43,067 nt of DNA from an uncultured Eubacteriales bacterium (GCA_902801165.1 CADCHI010000032.1:1-43067), one strand, 5' to 3'; positions 24,424 through 33,026 are shown, counted from the stretch's first letter. Notes: a model not told the origin generated them from the letters alone. Program-made: numbers and translations.

Positions 24424-24459
24424 GTTGTTCTATAACGCAGACAGAGAGGGAGTATAGCC

Positions 24460-26199
24460 ATGAAAAAGCTGATGCTGGGCAACCAGGCGGTGGCACGCGG
24501 ACTGTATGAAGCGGGCTGCCGGTTTGTGTCGTCCTATCCGGGCACGCCGTCCACCGAGATCACGGAGCAGGCGGCCCTCTACGATGAGATCTACGCGGAG
24601 TGGGCGCCCAACGAGAAGGTGGCCGCCGAGTCCGCCGTGGGCGCGAGCCTGGCCGGGGCCCGCAGCTTCTGCGCCATGAAGCACGTGGGCTTCAACGTGG
24701 CCGCGGACCCGCTGTTCACCGCCTCCTATACCGGCGTGAACGGCGGCCTGGTGGTGTGCGTGGCGGACGACCCGGGCATGCACAGCAGCCAGAACGAGCA
24801 GGACAGCCGCCACTACGCCATCGCGGCGAAGCTGCCCATGCTGGAGCCCTCGGATTCCCGGGAATGCCGGGACTTCGTGAAGGCGGCCTATGAGATCTCC
24901 GAGACCTTCGATACCCCCGCCGTGCTGCGCACCTGCACCCGCGTGGCCCATTCCCAGTGCCAGGTGGAGCTGTTCGACCGGGAGGAGCACGCGCTCAAGA
25001 CCTATGAGCGCAACCCGCAGAAGTACGTGGCGGCCCCGGCCAACGCCGTCAAGCGCCACATCGAGGTGGAGAAGCGCATGGACGCGCTGCGCGCCTTCGC
25101 GGAGACCACGCCCCTGAACCGGGTGGAGATGGGCGACACCACCCTCGGCTTCGTCACCTCTGGTACCTGCTACCTGTACGTGAAGGAGGCCTTTCCCGAG
25201 GCCAGCGTGGTGAAGCTGGGCCTGGTGAACCCGCTGCCGGTGCAGCTGCTGAAGGACTTCGCCGAAAAGGTGGACCGCCTGATCGTGGTGGAGGAGCTGG
25301 ACGGCGTGATCGAGAACCACCTGCGGGCCAATGGCATCCGCGTGGACGGCGGCAAGGACCTGTTCGGCTGCCTGGGCGAGCTGTCCCAGAACAAGCTGCG
25401 CAGGGCCATGGGCGAGGCGCTGCCCGCCTTCGACGCCTACGACGAGGCCGTTCCGGGCCGCCCGCCGGTGATGTGTCCAGGCTGTCCCCACCGCGGCCTG
25501 TTCACGGTGCTGAGCAAGCTGAAGCTGACCGTGCTGGGCGACATCGGCTGCTACACCCTGGGCAGCGGCGCGCCGCTGAACGCGGTGGACTCCGTGCTGT
25601 GCATGGGCGCTTCCATCGGCATGGCCCACGGCTACACCAAGGTGCTGGGCCAGGAGGCCGCCCGGCGCTCCGTCGCCGTCATCGGCGACAGCACGTTCAT
25701 GCACTCCGGCATCACCGGGGTGGTGAACCTGGCCTACAACAAGTCCATCGCCACGGTGCTGGTGCTGGACAACTCCATCACCGGCATGACCGGCCACCAG
25801 CAGAACCCCACCACGGGGCTGACGCTGCAGAACGAGCCCACCTATCCCATCAAGGTGGAGGACATCTGCCGTGCCGCGGGCATCGAGCGCGTGCGCGTGG
25901 TGGACCCCCAGGACATGGCCGCCACGGAAGCCGCCATCAAGGAGGAGATCGCCGCGGACGCTCCCAGCGTCATCATCGTGCGGCGGCCCTGCGCGCTGCT
26001 GAAGTACGTGAAGGCCAAGCCCGCTCTGTCCATCGATCCGGAGAAGTGCAAGGGCTGCAAGAGCTGCATGAAGATCGGCTGCCCCGCCATCCGGTTCTCT
26101 GACAAGAAGGCGTCGATCGACGCCACCATCTGCGTGGGCTGCGGCCTGTGCGAGCAGATGTGCAAATTCGGCGCGTTCGAGCGGAAGGAGGGCAAGTGA
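24460..26199 (+). CDS. iorA: Indolepyruvate:ferredoxin oxidoreductase, alpha subunit
   Basis: 579 residues, normal for IorA. With IorB it oxidatively decarboxylates aryl 2-oxo acids (from Trp, Phe, Tyr) to aryl-acetyl-CoA, reducing ferredoxin; oxygen-sensitive and cytoplasmic. The N-terminus LMLGNQAVARGLYEAGCRFV, SSYPGTPSTEITE is the pyrimidine-binding domain. TPP binding is by MCPGCPHRG, GDIGCYTLG and GDSTFMHSGITGVVNLAYN. The C-terminal ferredoxin-like domain has two Cys clusters (Cys530, 533, 536, 541 and Cys558, 561, 564, 568) for 4Fe-4S centres. The gene starts 36 bases after the Big2-GDPD stop, with GAGGGAG upstream. Confidence 0.97.
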   Translation: MKKLMLGNQAVARGLYEAGCRFVSSYPGTPSTEITEQAALYDEIYAEWAPNEKVAAESAVGASLAGARSFCAMKHVGFNVAADPLFTASYTGVNGGLVVCVADDPGMHSSQNEQDSRHYAIAAKLPMLEPSDSRECRDFVKAAYEISETFDTPAVLRTCTRVAHSQCQVELFDREEHALKTYERNPQKYVAAPANAVKRHIEVEKRMDALRAFAETTPLNRVEMGDTTLGFVTSGTCYLYVKEAFPEASVVKLGLVNPLPVQLLKDFAEKVDRLIVVEELDGVIENHLRANGIRVDGGKDLFGCLGELSQNKLRRAMGEALPAFDAYDEAVPGRPPVMCPGCPHRGLFTVLSKLKLTVLGDIGCYTLGSGAPLNAVDSVLCMGASIGMAHGYTKVLGQEAARRSVAVIGDSTFMHSGITGVVNLAYNKSIATVLVLDNSITGMTGHQQNPTTGLTLQNEPTYPIKVEDICRAAGIERVRVVDPQDMAATEAAIKEEIAADAPSVIIVRRPCALLKYVKAKPALSIDPEKCKGCKSCMKIGCPAIRFSDKKASIDATICVGCGLCEQMCKFGAFERKEGK

Positions 26200-26200
26200 T

Positions 26201-26770
26201 ATGAAGACCACTTCCATCATGATCGTCGGCGTCGGCGGGCAGGGCACCCTGCTGGCCTCGAAGCTGCTGGGCAACGTGCTGATCGGCGCGGGCTACGACG
26301 TGAAGCTGTCCGAGGTGCACGGCATGTCCCAGCGAGGCGGCTCGGTGGTGACCTACGTGCGCTACGGCGACAAGGTGTATTCGCCCATCGTGGACCAGGG
26401 CGAGGCGGACTATATCCTGTCCTTCGAGATCCTGGAGTCCGCGCGGTGGATTTCCTACCTCAAAAAAGGTGGGAAACTCATCACCAATACCCAGAAGACC
26501 TGGCCCATGCCCGTCATCACCGGCGCGATGGCCTATCCCGAGGGCATCGTGGAGAAGCTCTCCGCCATGGCCGACGTGCAGGCCGTGGACGCCCTGGCGC
26601 TGGCCGAGCAGGCGGGCAGCCCCAAGGCCGTGAACGTGGTGCTGATCGGCGTGCTGTCCCGGCACATGGACTTCCCCGAGGAAGCCTGGATCAAGGCCAT
26701 CGAGGAGACCGTGCCGCCGAAGTTCCTGGAGATGAACAAGAAGGCGTTCCAGCTGGGCAGAAACGCCTGA
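26201..26770 (+). CDS. iorB: Indolepyruvate:ferredoxin oxidoreductase, beta subunit
   Basis: 189 residues, the expected length. The gamma-type 2-oxoacid oxidoreductase domain shows IMIVGVGGQGTLLASKLLGN, EVHGMSQRGGSVVTYVRYGD and PIVDQGEADYILSFEILESA. Its ATG is one base after the iorA stop, and AAGGAGG in the last iorA codons serves as ribosome site, so the two are translationally coupled. A strong terminator follows. Confidence 0.97.
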   Translation: MKTTSIMIVGVGGQGTLLASKLLGNVLIGAGYDVKLSEVHGMSQRGGSVVTYVRYGDKVYSPIVDQGEADYILSFEILESARWISYLKKGGKLITNTQKTWPMPVITGAMAYPEGIVEKLSAMADVQAVDALALAEQAGSPKAVNVVLIGVLSRHMDFPEEAWIKAIEETVPPKFLEMNKKAFQLGRNA

Positions 26771-26788
26771 TGGGTTTGAGGAAAACGC

Positions 26789-26838
26789 GAGGCTCCCCGC
26801 CCCGAATCCGAGGATTCGGGGCGGGGAGCCTCGTTGTA
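26789..26838. terminator. Strong hairpin terminator between iorB and the SDR gene
   Basis: GAGGCTCCCCGCCCCGAATC pairs with GATTCGGGGCGGGGAGCCTC (about 20 bp), followed by T-rich GTTGTATTTTG. It lies between convergent genes and may serve both. Confidence 0.85.
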
Positions 26839-26859
26839 TTTTGCAGGGGTAAGGCGCGA

Positions 26860-27603
26860 TCAGATGTCCACGCCGCCGTCCACGCGGATCAGCTGGCCGT
26901 CGATGAAGGAGGAGTCCTTCGTCGCCAGGAACAGCGCCACGGTGGCGATTTCGCTGCCCTGCGCCACGCGGTGCAGCGGGGAGCGGTCCTTCATGAAGCC
27001 CATGGCGGCCTCGCCGCCGGCCTCGTCCAGCATGGCGGTGAGAATCGCGCCGGGCTGGATGCCGTTCACGTGGATCTCCGGCCCCAGTTCCAGGGCCATG
27101 GCCTTGGTCAGGCCGTTCATGGCGTGCTTGCTGGTGCAGTAGGCCACCGGGCCCCAGTGGGCCGCGCAGCCCGCCACGGAGGAGGTGTTGATGATGTGGC
27201 CCTCGCCCTTGGCCTTCATGACCGGCGCGCACAGCTTGGTCAGCAGGAAGGCGGAGGTGACGTTCACGGTCATGACCCGCTGGAACTCCTCCAGGGAGCA
27301 GTCCAGGATCGGCTTCAGGCTCAGCATGCCCGCGTTGTTGAACAGGATGTCCACGGTGCCGTAGGCTTCCATCGTGGCGTCGAAGATCTTCTGGGGGGCG
27401 TTCAGGTCGCTGGTGTCCGCGATGACGCAGATCGCCTCGCCGCCGTCGGCCTTGATCTTGTCCACGACGGCCTGGGCGCGCGCCTCATTGCGGCCCGTCA
27501 CGACCACCTTCGCGCCCTCCTTGGCGAACAGATAGGCGGTGTCCCGGCCCATGCCGGAGGTGGAACCAGTGATGATTGCGACTTTTCCATCGAGTTTGCC
27601 CAT
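26860..27603 (-). CDS. Short-chain dehydrogenase/reductase
   Basis: 247 residues, classical SDR. Cofactor motif TGSTSGMGR at about 12-20, NNAG at 89-92, Ser142 (NTSSVAG) and the catalytic Tyr155-x3-Lys159 (YCTSK). Arg38 after the second strand (VVVTGRNEAR) favours NADP. The best overall likeness is to FabG/glucose-dehydrogenase-like members, but the substrate is not deducible. AAGGAGG precedes ATG at 27603. The promoter holds a palindrome at 27644-27656, so it is probably regulated by a dedicated repressor or activator. Confidence 0.9.
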   Translation of the reverse strand: MGKLDGKVAIITGSTSGMGRDTAYLFAKEGAKVVVTGRNEARAQAVVDKIKADGGEAICVIADTSDLNAPQKIFDATMEAYGTVDILFNNAGMLSLKPILDCSLEEFQRVMTVNVTSAFLLTKLCAPVMKAKGEGHIINTSSVAGCAAHWGPVAYCTSKHAMNGLTKAMALELGPEIHVNGIQPGAILTAMLDEAGGEAAMGFMKDRSPLHRVAQGSEIATVALFLATKDSSFIDGQLIRVDGGVDI

Positions 27604-27631
27604 GGGATTACCTCCTTATTTTCGTGTAATC

Positions 27632-27656
27632 ATTATAGAACGCTGACTTGAAGTCA
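27632..27656 (-). promoter_or_regulatory. SDR promoter with overlapping palindromic operator
   Basis: The minus strand has TATAAT at 27632-27637 and, directly upstream, the palindrome TGACTTCAAGTCA (27644-27656). TTGACT inside it is only 14 bases from the -10, too short for a normal -35, so the palindrome is more likely a regulator site. Confidence 0.5.
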
Positions 27657-27750
27657 ATGATTAGTCTGCGTTAATTTATGAAGAATATACGAAAAAGGGG
27701 GTTCTGAGGGGAAAGGAAGGCGGCGACAGCTTGCGAAATGGCGCAAAATA

Positions 27751-27784
27751 GCGGGGCGGCGATGGTTTTTCATCGCCGCCCCGC
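27751..27784. terminator. Hairpin terminator after the PfkB kinase gene
   Basis: GCGGGGCGGCGATGG, loop TTTTT, CATCGCCGCCCCGC: a 14-bp stem. On the minus strand it is followed by TATTTTG. Confidence 0.7.
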
Positions 27785-27826
27785 GAAACGCATGGGCTGT
27801 GGACTGTCGAAGAGACGCTTCCGCGC

Positions 27827-28783
27827 TTACTCCGCCAGCTTCTTCTCCACCTCTTCCAGCTCCGGCACGCTGGAGATGCCGCCGTGCTTCTGGGTGGAGA
27901 GGCTCGCGGCGGTGCAGGCGAACCGGGTGATGTCGGTCATCTCCTGGACGGTGAGGTCGCCGGGGGCCTTGTTCAGCTTGAGGAAGCGACTCATGGCGCT
28001 GCCGCCGAAGATGTCGCCCGCGCCGGTGGTGTCGATCACCTTCAGGCCGGTGGGGGAGGCCACGGTGGCGCTGCCGTTGCGGTTGGCCACGTGGCAGCCC
28101 TTCGGGCCCAGGGTGGCGTAGACCAGGGACACGCCGTACTCGTTCAGCAGCTTCTGAGCGCCCGCCTCGGGGGACAGGCCCCACAGGAATTCGATCTCCT
28201 CGTCGCTGATCTTGACGATGTCCGCCTGGTGCAGGCTCCACTCGATGGCTTCCTTGGCCGCGTCCATGCTCGGCCAGAGGGGCTTGCGCAGGTTCGGGTC
28301 GACGCTGATCAGCACGCCCTGGGCCTTTGCCAGTTCCACGGCGCGGTGGGTGGCGGTGCGGGCGGGGTCGTCGGTCAGGGAGAGGGTGCCGAAGTGGAAC
28401 ACCCGGCTGCCGGTGATCAGGCTGGCGTCCATCTCGTCCGCGTTGATGCAGGTGTCCGCGCCGGGCTTCCGGGCAAAGCTGAAGTCCCGGTTGCCGTTGG
28501 CGTCCAGGGAGACGAAGGCCAGGGTGGTGAACTGGTCGGGGTCGACCACGATGCCCCGGGTCTCGATGCCCGCCTGGCGCAGCGTGTTCAGCAGCAGGCG
28601 GCCAAACATGTCGTCGCCCACCTTGCCGATCATGGCGGTGGAGCAGCCGTACTTGTTCAGCGCGGCCAGGAAGTTGCCGGGCGCGCCGCCGGGATTCGCG
28701 GCCAGGGTGGGGTAGCCCGCTTCGTCCACGGACTTGGGGGCAAAGTCAATCAGCAGTTCGCCGAGCGCAGTGACATCATACAT
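27827..28783 (-). CDS. PfkB-family carbohydrate kinase (fructokinase-like)
   Basis: 318 residues. The ribokinase/PfkB fold shows the N-terminal signature GGAPGNFLAALNKYG, MIGKVGDDMFGRLLLNTLRQ, the phosphate-transfer motif VIDTTGAGDIFGGSAMSRFL with catalytic Asp, and a C-terminal AAS-LSTQKHGGISSVP segment. Fructokinase/ScrK-like proteins share this pattern closely, but sugar choice is not proven. A promoter (TTGAAA, 17 bases, TATGAT with extended TGC) lies at 28807-28835 and GGAGGGA precedes the ATG. Confidence 0.9.
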   Translation of the reverse strand: MYDVTALGELLIDFAPKSVDEAGYPTLAANPGGAPGNFLAALNKYGCSTAMIGKVGDDMFGRLLLNTLRQAGIETRGIVVDPDQFTTLAFVSLDANGNRDFSFARKPGADTCINADEMDASLITGSRVFHFGTLSLTDDPARTATHRAVELAKAQGVLISVDPNLRKPLWPSMDAAKEAIEWSLHQADIVKISDEEIEFLWGLSPEAGAQKLLNEYGVSLVYATLGPKGCHVANRNGSATVASPTGLKVIDTTGAGDIFGGSAMSRFLKLNKAPGDLTVQEMTDITRFACTAASLSTQKHGGISSVPELEEVEKKLAE

Positions 28784-28806
28784 AATAATCCCTCCTCATT
28801 GTGCCT

Positions 28807-28835
28807 ATCATAGCATATGCGGGGCTCAATTTCAA
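28807..28835 (-). promoter_or_regulatory. Promoter of the PfkB kinase gene
   Basis: On the minus strand TTGAAA (28830-28835), 17 bases, TATGAT (28807-28812), extended -10 TGC. Confidence 0.7.
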
Positions 28836-28876
28836 TGGGAAATTGACCGTTTGAGGCGGGAAAGGCTCGACTTGCG

Positions 28877-28905
28877 TTGCAACCCAGCGGGAAAAATGCT
28901 ACAAT
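28877..28905 (+). promoter_or_regulatory. Promoter of the pseudouridine synthase operon
   Basis: TTGCAA (28877-28882), 17 bases, TACAAT (28900-28905), extended -10 TGC. Confidence 0.7.
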
Positions 28906-28942
28906 GATCGGGATGAGAGCCCATGCGAAGAGGGGGAGGCCT

Positions 28943-29668
28943 ATGGTGGAACAGGTGCGGGCGGGAAGGTTCGCCATCGACGTGCTGTACGAGGACAACC
29001 ACCTGCTGGTGGTGGTGAAGCCCCCGAACCTGCCCGTGCAGGCGGACAGCTCCGGGGACGACGACCTTTTGAGCATATTGAAGCGCTACATTGGCAATAA
29101 ATATCAAAAGCCGGGCAATGTTTACCTCGGGCTGGTGCACCGGCTGGACCGGCCCGTGGGCGGCGTGATGGTATTCGCCCGGACCTCCAAGGCGGCCTCG
29201 CGGCTGTCGGCGGATTTCGCCGGCCATGCCCAGGACAAGCGGTACCTCGCCGTGGTCCAGGGAGAGTTGTCCCGGCCGCTGACGCTCGAGGACGCGCTGC
29301 TCAAGGACGGGAGCACCGGCATGGTCCGGGTGGTGCCGGAGGGCACGCCCGGGGCGAAGCGGGCGCGGCTCGCGACGCGCCCGCTGGCCCGCCGCGACGG
29401 GCTGACGCTGCTGGAGGTGGAGCTGTTCACCGGGCGGGCCCACCAGATCCGCGTGCAGCACGCCCACGCCGGCCTTCCCCTGTGGGGGGACGCCCGTTAC
29501 GGCGGCGGCAGGCCGGGCCAGCAGATCGCCCTGTGGGCGGCCTCGCTGACCTTTGACCACCCCACCCGGCATGAGGTGATGCGCTTCGTCAGCGCGCCGC
29601 CGGACGAGGGCGCCTGGGCGGCGTTCCGGGACGACATCGGAACCTTTTTCAGGGAGATTGACGCGTGA
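28943..29668 (+). CDS. RluA-family RNA pseudouridine synthase
   Basis: 241 residues; ATG at 28943 follows GGGGGAGG, while in-frame ATGs upstream overlap the promoter. The domain begins DVLYEDNHLLVVVKPPNLPV. The catalytic Asp69 lies in GLVHRLDRPVGGVMVFARTS, followed by KRYLAVVQG and the conserved LFTGRAHQIRVQHAHAGLPL and GDARYGG. There is no N-terminal S4 domain, as in the short RluA/RluC-like group. It isomerises uridines in rRNA or tRNA; target unknown. The stop overlaps the start of the next gene. Confidence 0.95.
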   Translation: MVEQVRAGRFAIDVLYEDNHLLVVVKPPNLPVQADSSGDDDLLSILKRYIGNKYQKPGNVYLGLVHRLDRPVGGVMVFARTSKAASRLSADFAGHAQDKRYLAVVQGELSRPLTLEDALLKDGSTGMVRVVPEGTPGAKRARLATRPLARRDGLTLLEVELFTGRAHQIRVQHAHAGLPLWGDARYGGGRPGQQIALWAASLTFDHPTRHEVMRFVSAPPDEGAWAAFRDDIGTFFREIDA

Positions 29669-30027
29669 AGAAGAAGAGAGGCGGAAGCCGAACCATCGTA
29701 TTTTTATGCTGCGTGCTGGCGGTGCCCACGGTGGCGATGATGATGGGCGTGTACGAGGGGACGCCCACGCTGGAGCAGCTCAAGCCCGCGCTGGTGACCG
29801 GCGCGCTGCTGGGCATCGCCCACCTGCTGCTGAGGCCCGTGCTGCGGGTGCTCTCCGCGCCCCTGGGCTGCCTGACCCTGGGGCTGTTCGGCATGGTCAT
29901 CGACGTGGGGATGATCTACGGCTGCGACAAGCTCGTGGAGGGCTTCGAGGCCCCCGGCCTGCTGTACGCGGTGCTGACGGCGGTGCTGATCAACGCGGTG
30001 TGCGCCGTGACCGGGAGCCGGCGATAG
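29665..30027 (+). CDS. Small four-helix membrane protein (phage holin superfamily IV / YvlD-like)
   Basis: 120 residues, starting with GTG that overlaps the preceding stop (GTGA), so translation is coupled. After KKKRGGSR come about four hydrophobic segments. AHLLLRPVLRVLSAPLGCLT and LGLFGMVIDVGMIYG match PF04020-type proteins, which in most bacteria are not phage holins but small membrane proteins linked to envelope stress. Function not known. Confidence 0.8.
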   Translation: MKKKRGGSRTIVFLCCVLAVPTVAMMMGVYEGTPTLEQLKPALVTGALLGIAHLLLRPVLRVLSAPLGCLTLGLFGMVIDVGMIYGCDKLVEGFEAPGLLYAVLTAVLINAVCAVTGSRR

Positions 30028-30094
30028 CGGGCTCCGGCGGCGGGGCCGACGGGATGCCCGGGAGAAATGAAACGACAAAGGGGAAATACGACGG

Positions 30095-31003
30095 ATGAAG
30101 CACATCATCAGCTGCTCGGCGGCCGCCATGGCCAAGGTGTCGCCGCTGGAGGACTGCGTCGCCGCGCTGGCGGGGGCGGGCTTTGACACGATCGATTTCT
30201 GGCTGTACCGCTACAGCGAGGGCAAGGACGCCCCGATGCTGGGGCCCGGCTGGCGGGACTGGGTCCGCCGGACGCGGGACACCCTGGCAGAGGCGGGGCT
30301 GTCGGTGGGACAGGCCCACGGCCTGTGGAACCACGGCGGGCCGATCCGCCCGGACCTGTCCGTGGATCCGCCCACGGAGATCTTTTACCGCACCATCGAG
30401 GTCGCCTGGATGCTGGGCTGCCGCCGCCTGATCTTCCACCCTCAGTTCTACGGCGGGCGGGTGGACAGCGAGGCGCTGCGGACGCGGCTGCTGGACATCA
30501 ACGCGGCGTGGTTCTCGGCGCTCCTGCCCACAGCGGAACGCTTCGACGTGGAGCTGCACCTGGAGAACACCTTCGACTTCAACCACGTGCAGCAGCCGGG
30601 AGACGGGGGTTATCAGTGCACCACCGCCGCCGAGATGGTCTACCTGGCAGAGAAGCTGGACCACCCGCTGGTCAAGCTGTGCCTGGACACCGGCCACGCC
30701 AACATCGCCGGACAGGACGTTCCGGCCATGATCCGCGCCTTCGGCAGGCACCTGGGCTCGCTGCACCTGAACGACAACTACGGCAGGATCGGGCCGATCT
30801 GGGAGGACCTGCACCTGTTCCCCGGCTACGGTCGGATCGACTGGAACGGGGTGATGGAGGCGCTGCGAGAGACGGGCTACGCGGGCACGTTGAACCTGGA
30901 GCCCACCGCCGAGCTGCCCCGGGCCGACGCCCGGACGCGGGTCATCCAGCTGCGCGCGGCCCGGGAGGTGCTGGAGGCGATGGCCGAGGCCCACGACATG
31001 TAA
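30095..31003 (+). CDS. Sugar phosphate isomerase/epimerase-like TIM barrel
   Basis: 302 residues. The AP-endonuclease-2/xylose-isomerase-like fold is seen in HIISCSAAAMAKVSPLEDCV, RLIFHPQFYGGR, DVELHLENTFDF (metal Glu), LCLDTGHANIAG (Asp and His), GSLHLNDNYGRIGPIWEDLH and PGYGRIDWNGVMEALR, and NLEPTAELP (final Glu). These carboxylate and His residues would bind a divalent metal. Activity could be on a sugar, inositol or keto-sugar; not deducible. It follows the small membrane protein by 67 bases with GGGGAAA as a weak ribosome site. Confidence 0.85.
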   Translation: MKHIISCSAAAMAKVSPLEDCVAALAGAGFDTIDFWLYRYSEGKDAPMLGPGWRDWVRRTRDTLAEAGLSVGQAHGLWNHGGPIRPDLSVDPPTEIFYRTIEVAWMLGCRRLIFHPQFYGGRVDSEALRTRLLDINAAWFSALLPTAERFDVELHLENTFDFNHVQQPGDGGYQCTTAAEMVYLAEKLDHPLVKLCLDTGHANIAGQDVPAMIRAFGRHLGSLHLNDNYGRIGPIWEDLHLFPGYGRIDWNGVMEALRETGYAGTLNLEPTAELPRADARTRVIQLRAAREVLEAMAEAHDM

Positions 31004-31321
31004 TGCCAATACTCCCTTAATGTATACCTAAAGGACGTATTCATGAAATACTTTTGTAATAATTAGTAATATTAATGACACTATTATGCCGGTAGGAAAT
31101 CTGTGAAAGGGGCGGCCCGACGGGGGTAAAAAGCCTTTTGAACCCCGGATTGTGACAGAAATTGGAACAATTGAGCGTGGAAAAGTCACAAAGCGGCTCG
31201 GAATGCGAATGAAATGAGACTAAAACAAACCGAAGTCTGTGGAAAGATTTTATGCATAAAGGCCGATAGCGTGGAGAAATGCCCAAAAAGCCGATAAAAT
31301 GGGGGTTTTAGCCACAATTTC

Positions 31322-31351
31322 TGTGGATAACCGTGTGGAAAATGTGGATTT
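31322..31351 (-). promoter_or_regulatory. Three adjacent DnaA-box-like 9-mers
   Basis: On the minus strand they read AAATCCACA, TTTTCCACA and TTATCCACA; the last equals the consensus DnaA box and the second fits TTWTNCACA. They share one orientation. Origin or regulatory role unproven. Confidence 0.4.
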
Positions 31352-31489
31352 CTGCATAGGGAATTCAATGTATATACAGTTTGGAGGCTGCATAACCGCC
31401 CCTTTGGATTCCGAAATTAAGCTGAGTTATTAAAATTCTGTGGAGCGGCGCGAAGGGCGGCACGGGCAGCTGTAGAGGGCCCGCCGCGG

Positions 31490-31517
31490 TTGACAAACCG
31501 CCCGAAGTCGCTATAAT
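31490..31517 (+). promoter_or_regulatory. Promoter of deoC
   Basis: TTGACA (31490-31495), 16 bases, TATAAT (31512-31517). Confidence 0.8.
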
Positions 31518-31573
31518 GAAGGGTGAACGGCCCGAAGGGGTCCTGAGAATACAGACGACAGGAGTGTTGAAAT

Positions 31574-32224
31574 ATGAACGCGAGAGAGTTGGCGAAGTAC
31601 ATCGACCACACCCTGCTGAAGCCTGAGGCCAGCGCGGAGCAGATCCGGAAGATCTGCGACGAGGCCAAGACCTGGCACTTTGCCTCCGTGTGCGTCAATC
31701 CCAGCCGGATCGCCCTGGTGGCGGAGGAGTTGAAGGGCTCCGACGTGACGCCCTGCTGCGTGGTGGGGTTCCCCCTGGGCGCGATCCCCAGCGAGAGCAA
31801 GGCGGCGGAGACCGCCGTGGCCGTGAAGAACGGCGCGGGGGAGATCGACATGGTCATCAACCTGGGCGCGGCCAAGGACGGCGACTGGGCCCTGGTGGAG
31901 AGTGACATCGCCGCGGTGAAGGCGGCCTGCGGCCCGGCGAAGCTGAAGGTCATCATCGAGACCTGCCTGCTCACCGACGACGAGAAGGTGAAGGCCTGCC
32001 TGGCGGCCAAGAGCGCCGGCGCGGACTTCGTCAAGACCTCCACCGGCTTCTCCAAGGCCGGCGCCACCGTGGAGGACGTCCGCCTGATGCGCAAGACCGT
32101 GGGCCCGGACATGGGCGTCAAGGCCGCTGGCGGCGTGCACAACAAGGCCGAGGCCCTGGCCATGATCGAGGCGGGCGCGACCCGCATCGGCGCCAGCAGC
32201 GGCATCGCCATCGTCAGCGAATGA
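31574..32224 (+). CDS. deoC: Deoxyribose-phosphate aldolase DeoC
   Basis: 216 residues, standard for Bacillota. It cleaves 2-deoxyribose 5-phosphate to glyceraldehyde 3-phosphate and acetaldehyde in deoxynucleoside breakdown. The N-terminus has [20 protein letters not shown]; the barrel shows [32 protein letters not shown]; the Schiff-base Lys154 is in [10 protein letters not shown] and the second Lys183 in GVKAAGGV; the end is [10 protein letters not shown]. The ribosome site ACAGGAG precedes ATG. It has its own promoter and terminator, so stands alone without other deo genes in view. Confidence 0.98.
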   Translation: MNARELAKYIDHTLLKPEASAEQIRKICDEAKTWHFASVCVNPSRIALVAEELKGSDVTPCCVVGFPLGAIPSESKAAETAVAVKNGAGEIDMVINLGAAKDGDWALVESDIAAVKAACGPAKLKVIIETCLLTDDEKVKACLAAKSAGADFVKTSTGFSKAGATVEDVRLMRKTVGPDMGVKAAGGVHNKAEALAMIEAGATRIGASSGIAIVSE

Positions 32225-32250
32225 CCGGCTGACCGCAGCGGACCTCGATA

Positions 32251-32312
32251 AAAATGCCTGGCGAGGTTGTCGTTCCCCGTGCGAAGGGGACGGCGGCACG
32301 CCGGGCATTTTT
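32251..32312 (+). terminator. Rho-independent terminator after deoC
   Basis: AAAATGCCTGGCG pairs with CGCCGGGCATTTTT; the interior has a second stem (TTCCCC/GGGGA). The 3' arm ends in TTTTT. Confidence 0.75.
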
Positions 32313-32545
32313 CTGCCGCGGGCACAAAACAGAACTCGGTCTGTTTAACGGAAAGACGCTGCGACATGCCGCATTTCGGTCGAAAGAGGACACAAAATGA
32401 CATAAATTAGACTTTGGTATTTTTAAAATGTTTCAATATATCGGAATTGTATATTGATTGTGTAGAATTGGAAGATTTGTTGTCTTTTGCGAAGGACGAA
32501 TGCTATAATTCTGTTAATCCAATATCACAACAGGGGGCATTACCA
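32313..32545. other. AT-rich leader and promoter of the SH3-like protein gene
   Basis: Holds the small hairpin AAACAGA/TCTGTTT (32327-32346) and a promoter TTGTCT (32480-32485), 18 bases, TATAAT (32504-32509) with extended TGC. The rest is AT-rich without visible structure. Confidence 0.55.
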
Positions 32546-33010
32546 ATGAAAAGAGCATTCTTCTTCGCGCTGTCCGTCGCGCTGATCCTGACCCTGCTCT
32601 GCGGGCAGGCGCTGGCCGCGGGCGGAGACATTACCATCCGTGAGGTCAAGGCGTACTCCGATCCCGACATGACCAACTACGTGGGCACCATTCCCACCGC
32701 CACCTCCCTGCTGGTGCGCTCCTATGAGAAGTACGCGGACGTCTATGTGAACGGCAAGCTCGTGTACATCGATGCCTCCGCGCTGCTGAACCGCGACATC
32801 GCGGGCCCCTACAACGCCACGCTGAAGAAGGGCACCCGGGTGTACCAGCGCGCCACCACCTCCGCCAAGAGCGTCAAGCTGAAGAAGAGCGGCGTGGTGA
32901 ACATCTGCGCGATGTCCGGCGACTGGGCGCTGGTGCGCTCCACCGGCAGCCTCGGAGCCTTCGCCTTCGTGAAGACCAGCAAGCTGACCAACATCGTGGC
33001 GATGGACTGA
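32546..33010 (+). CDS. Small secreted SH3-like domain protein
   Basis: 154 residues, starting at 32546 (MKRAFFFALSVALILTLLCG) with a signal peptide that should be cut near ALAAGG. The mature part looks like two bacterial SH3-type beta barrels: about 30-85 (ITIREVKAYSDPDMTNYVGT, IPTATSLLVRSYEKYADVYV) and about 95-150 (GTRVYQRATTSAKSVKLKKS, VNICAMSGDWALVRS). Such domains bind the cell wall. No catalytic domain. The upstream CAGGGGG is a fair ribosome site. A strong terminator follows at 33027. Confidence 0.72.
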   Translation: MKRAFFFALSVALILTLLCGQALAAGGDITIREVKAYSDPDMTNYVGTIPTATSLLVRSYEKYADVYVNGKLVYIDASALLNRDIAGPYNATLKKGTRVYQRATTSAKSVKLKKSGVVNICAMSGDWALVRSTGSLGAFAFVKTSKLTNIVAMD

Positions 33011-33026
33011 CATCAAGGGAATGAAC

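Larger units (their letters stand above)
31004..31573. other. 570-bp gene-free region: AT-rich stretch, DnaA-box-like cluster, deoC promoter
   Basis: Bases 31008-31090 are strongly AT-rich for this genome. Then come TTGTGAC (31150-31156) and its inverse GTCACAA (31185-31191), and motifs resembling DnaA boxes: CGTGGAAAA (31176), TGTGGAAAG (31238), TGTGGATAA (31322), TGTGGAAAA (31334), TGTGGATTT (31343). The deoC promoter is at 31490-31517. No gene is supported. Confidence 0.6.

Noticed and set aside
29665-30027. Prophage holin
   Set aside because: The family name includes holin, but there are no phage genes nearby and the gene is coupled to a pseudouridine synthase; a YvlD-like cellular membrane protein fits better.
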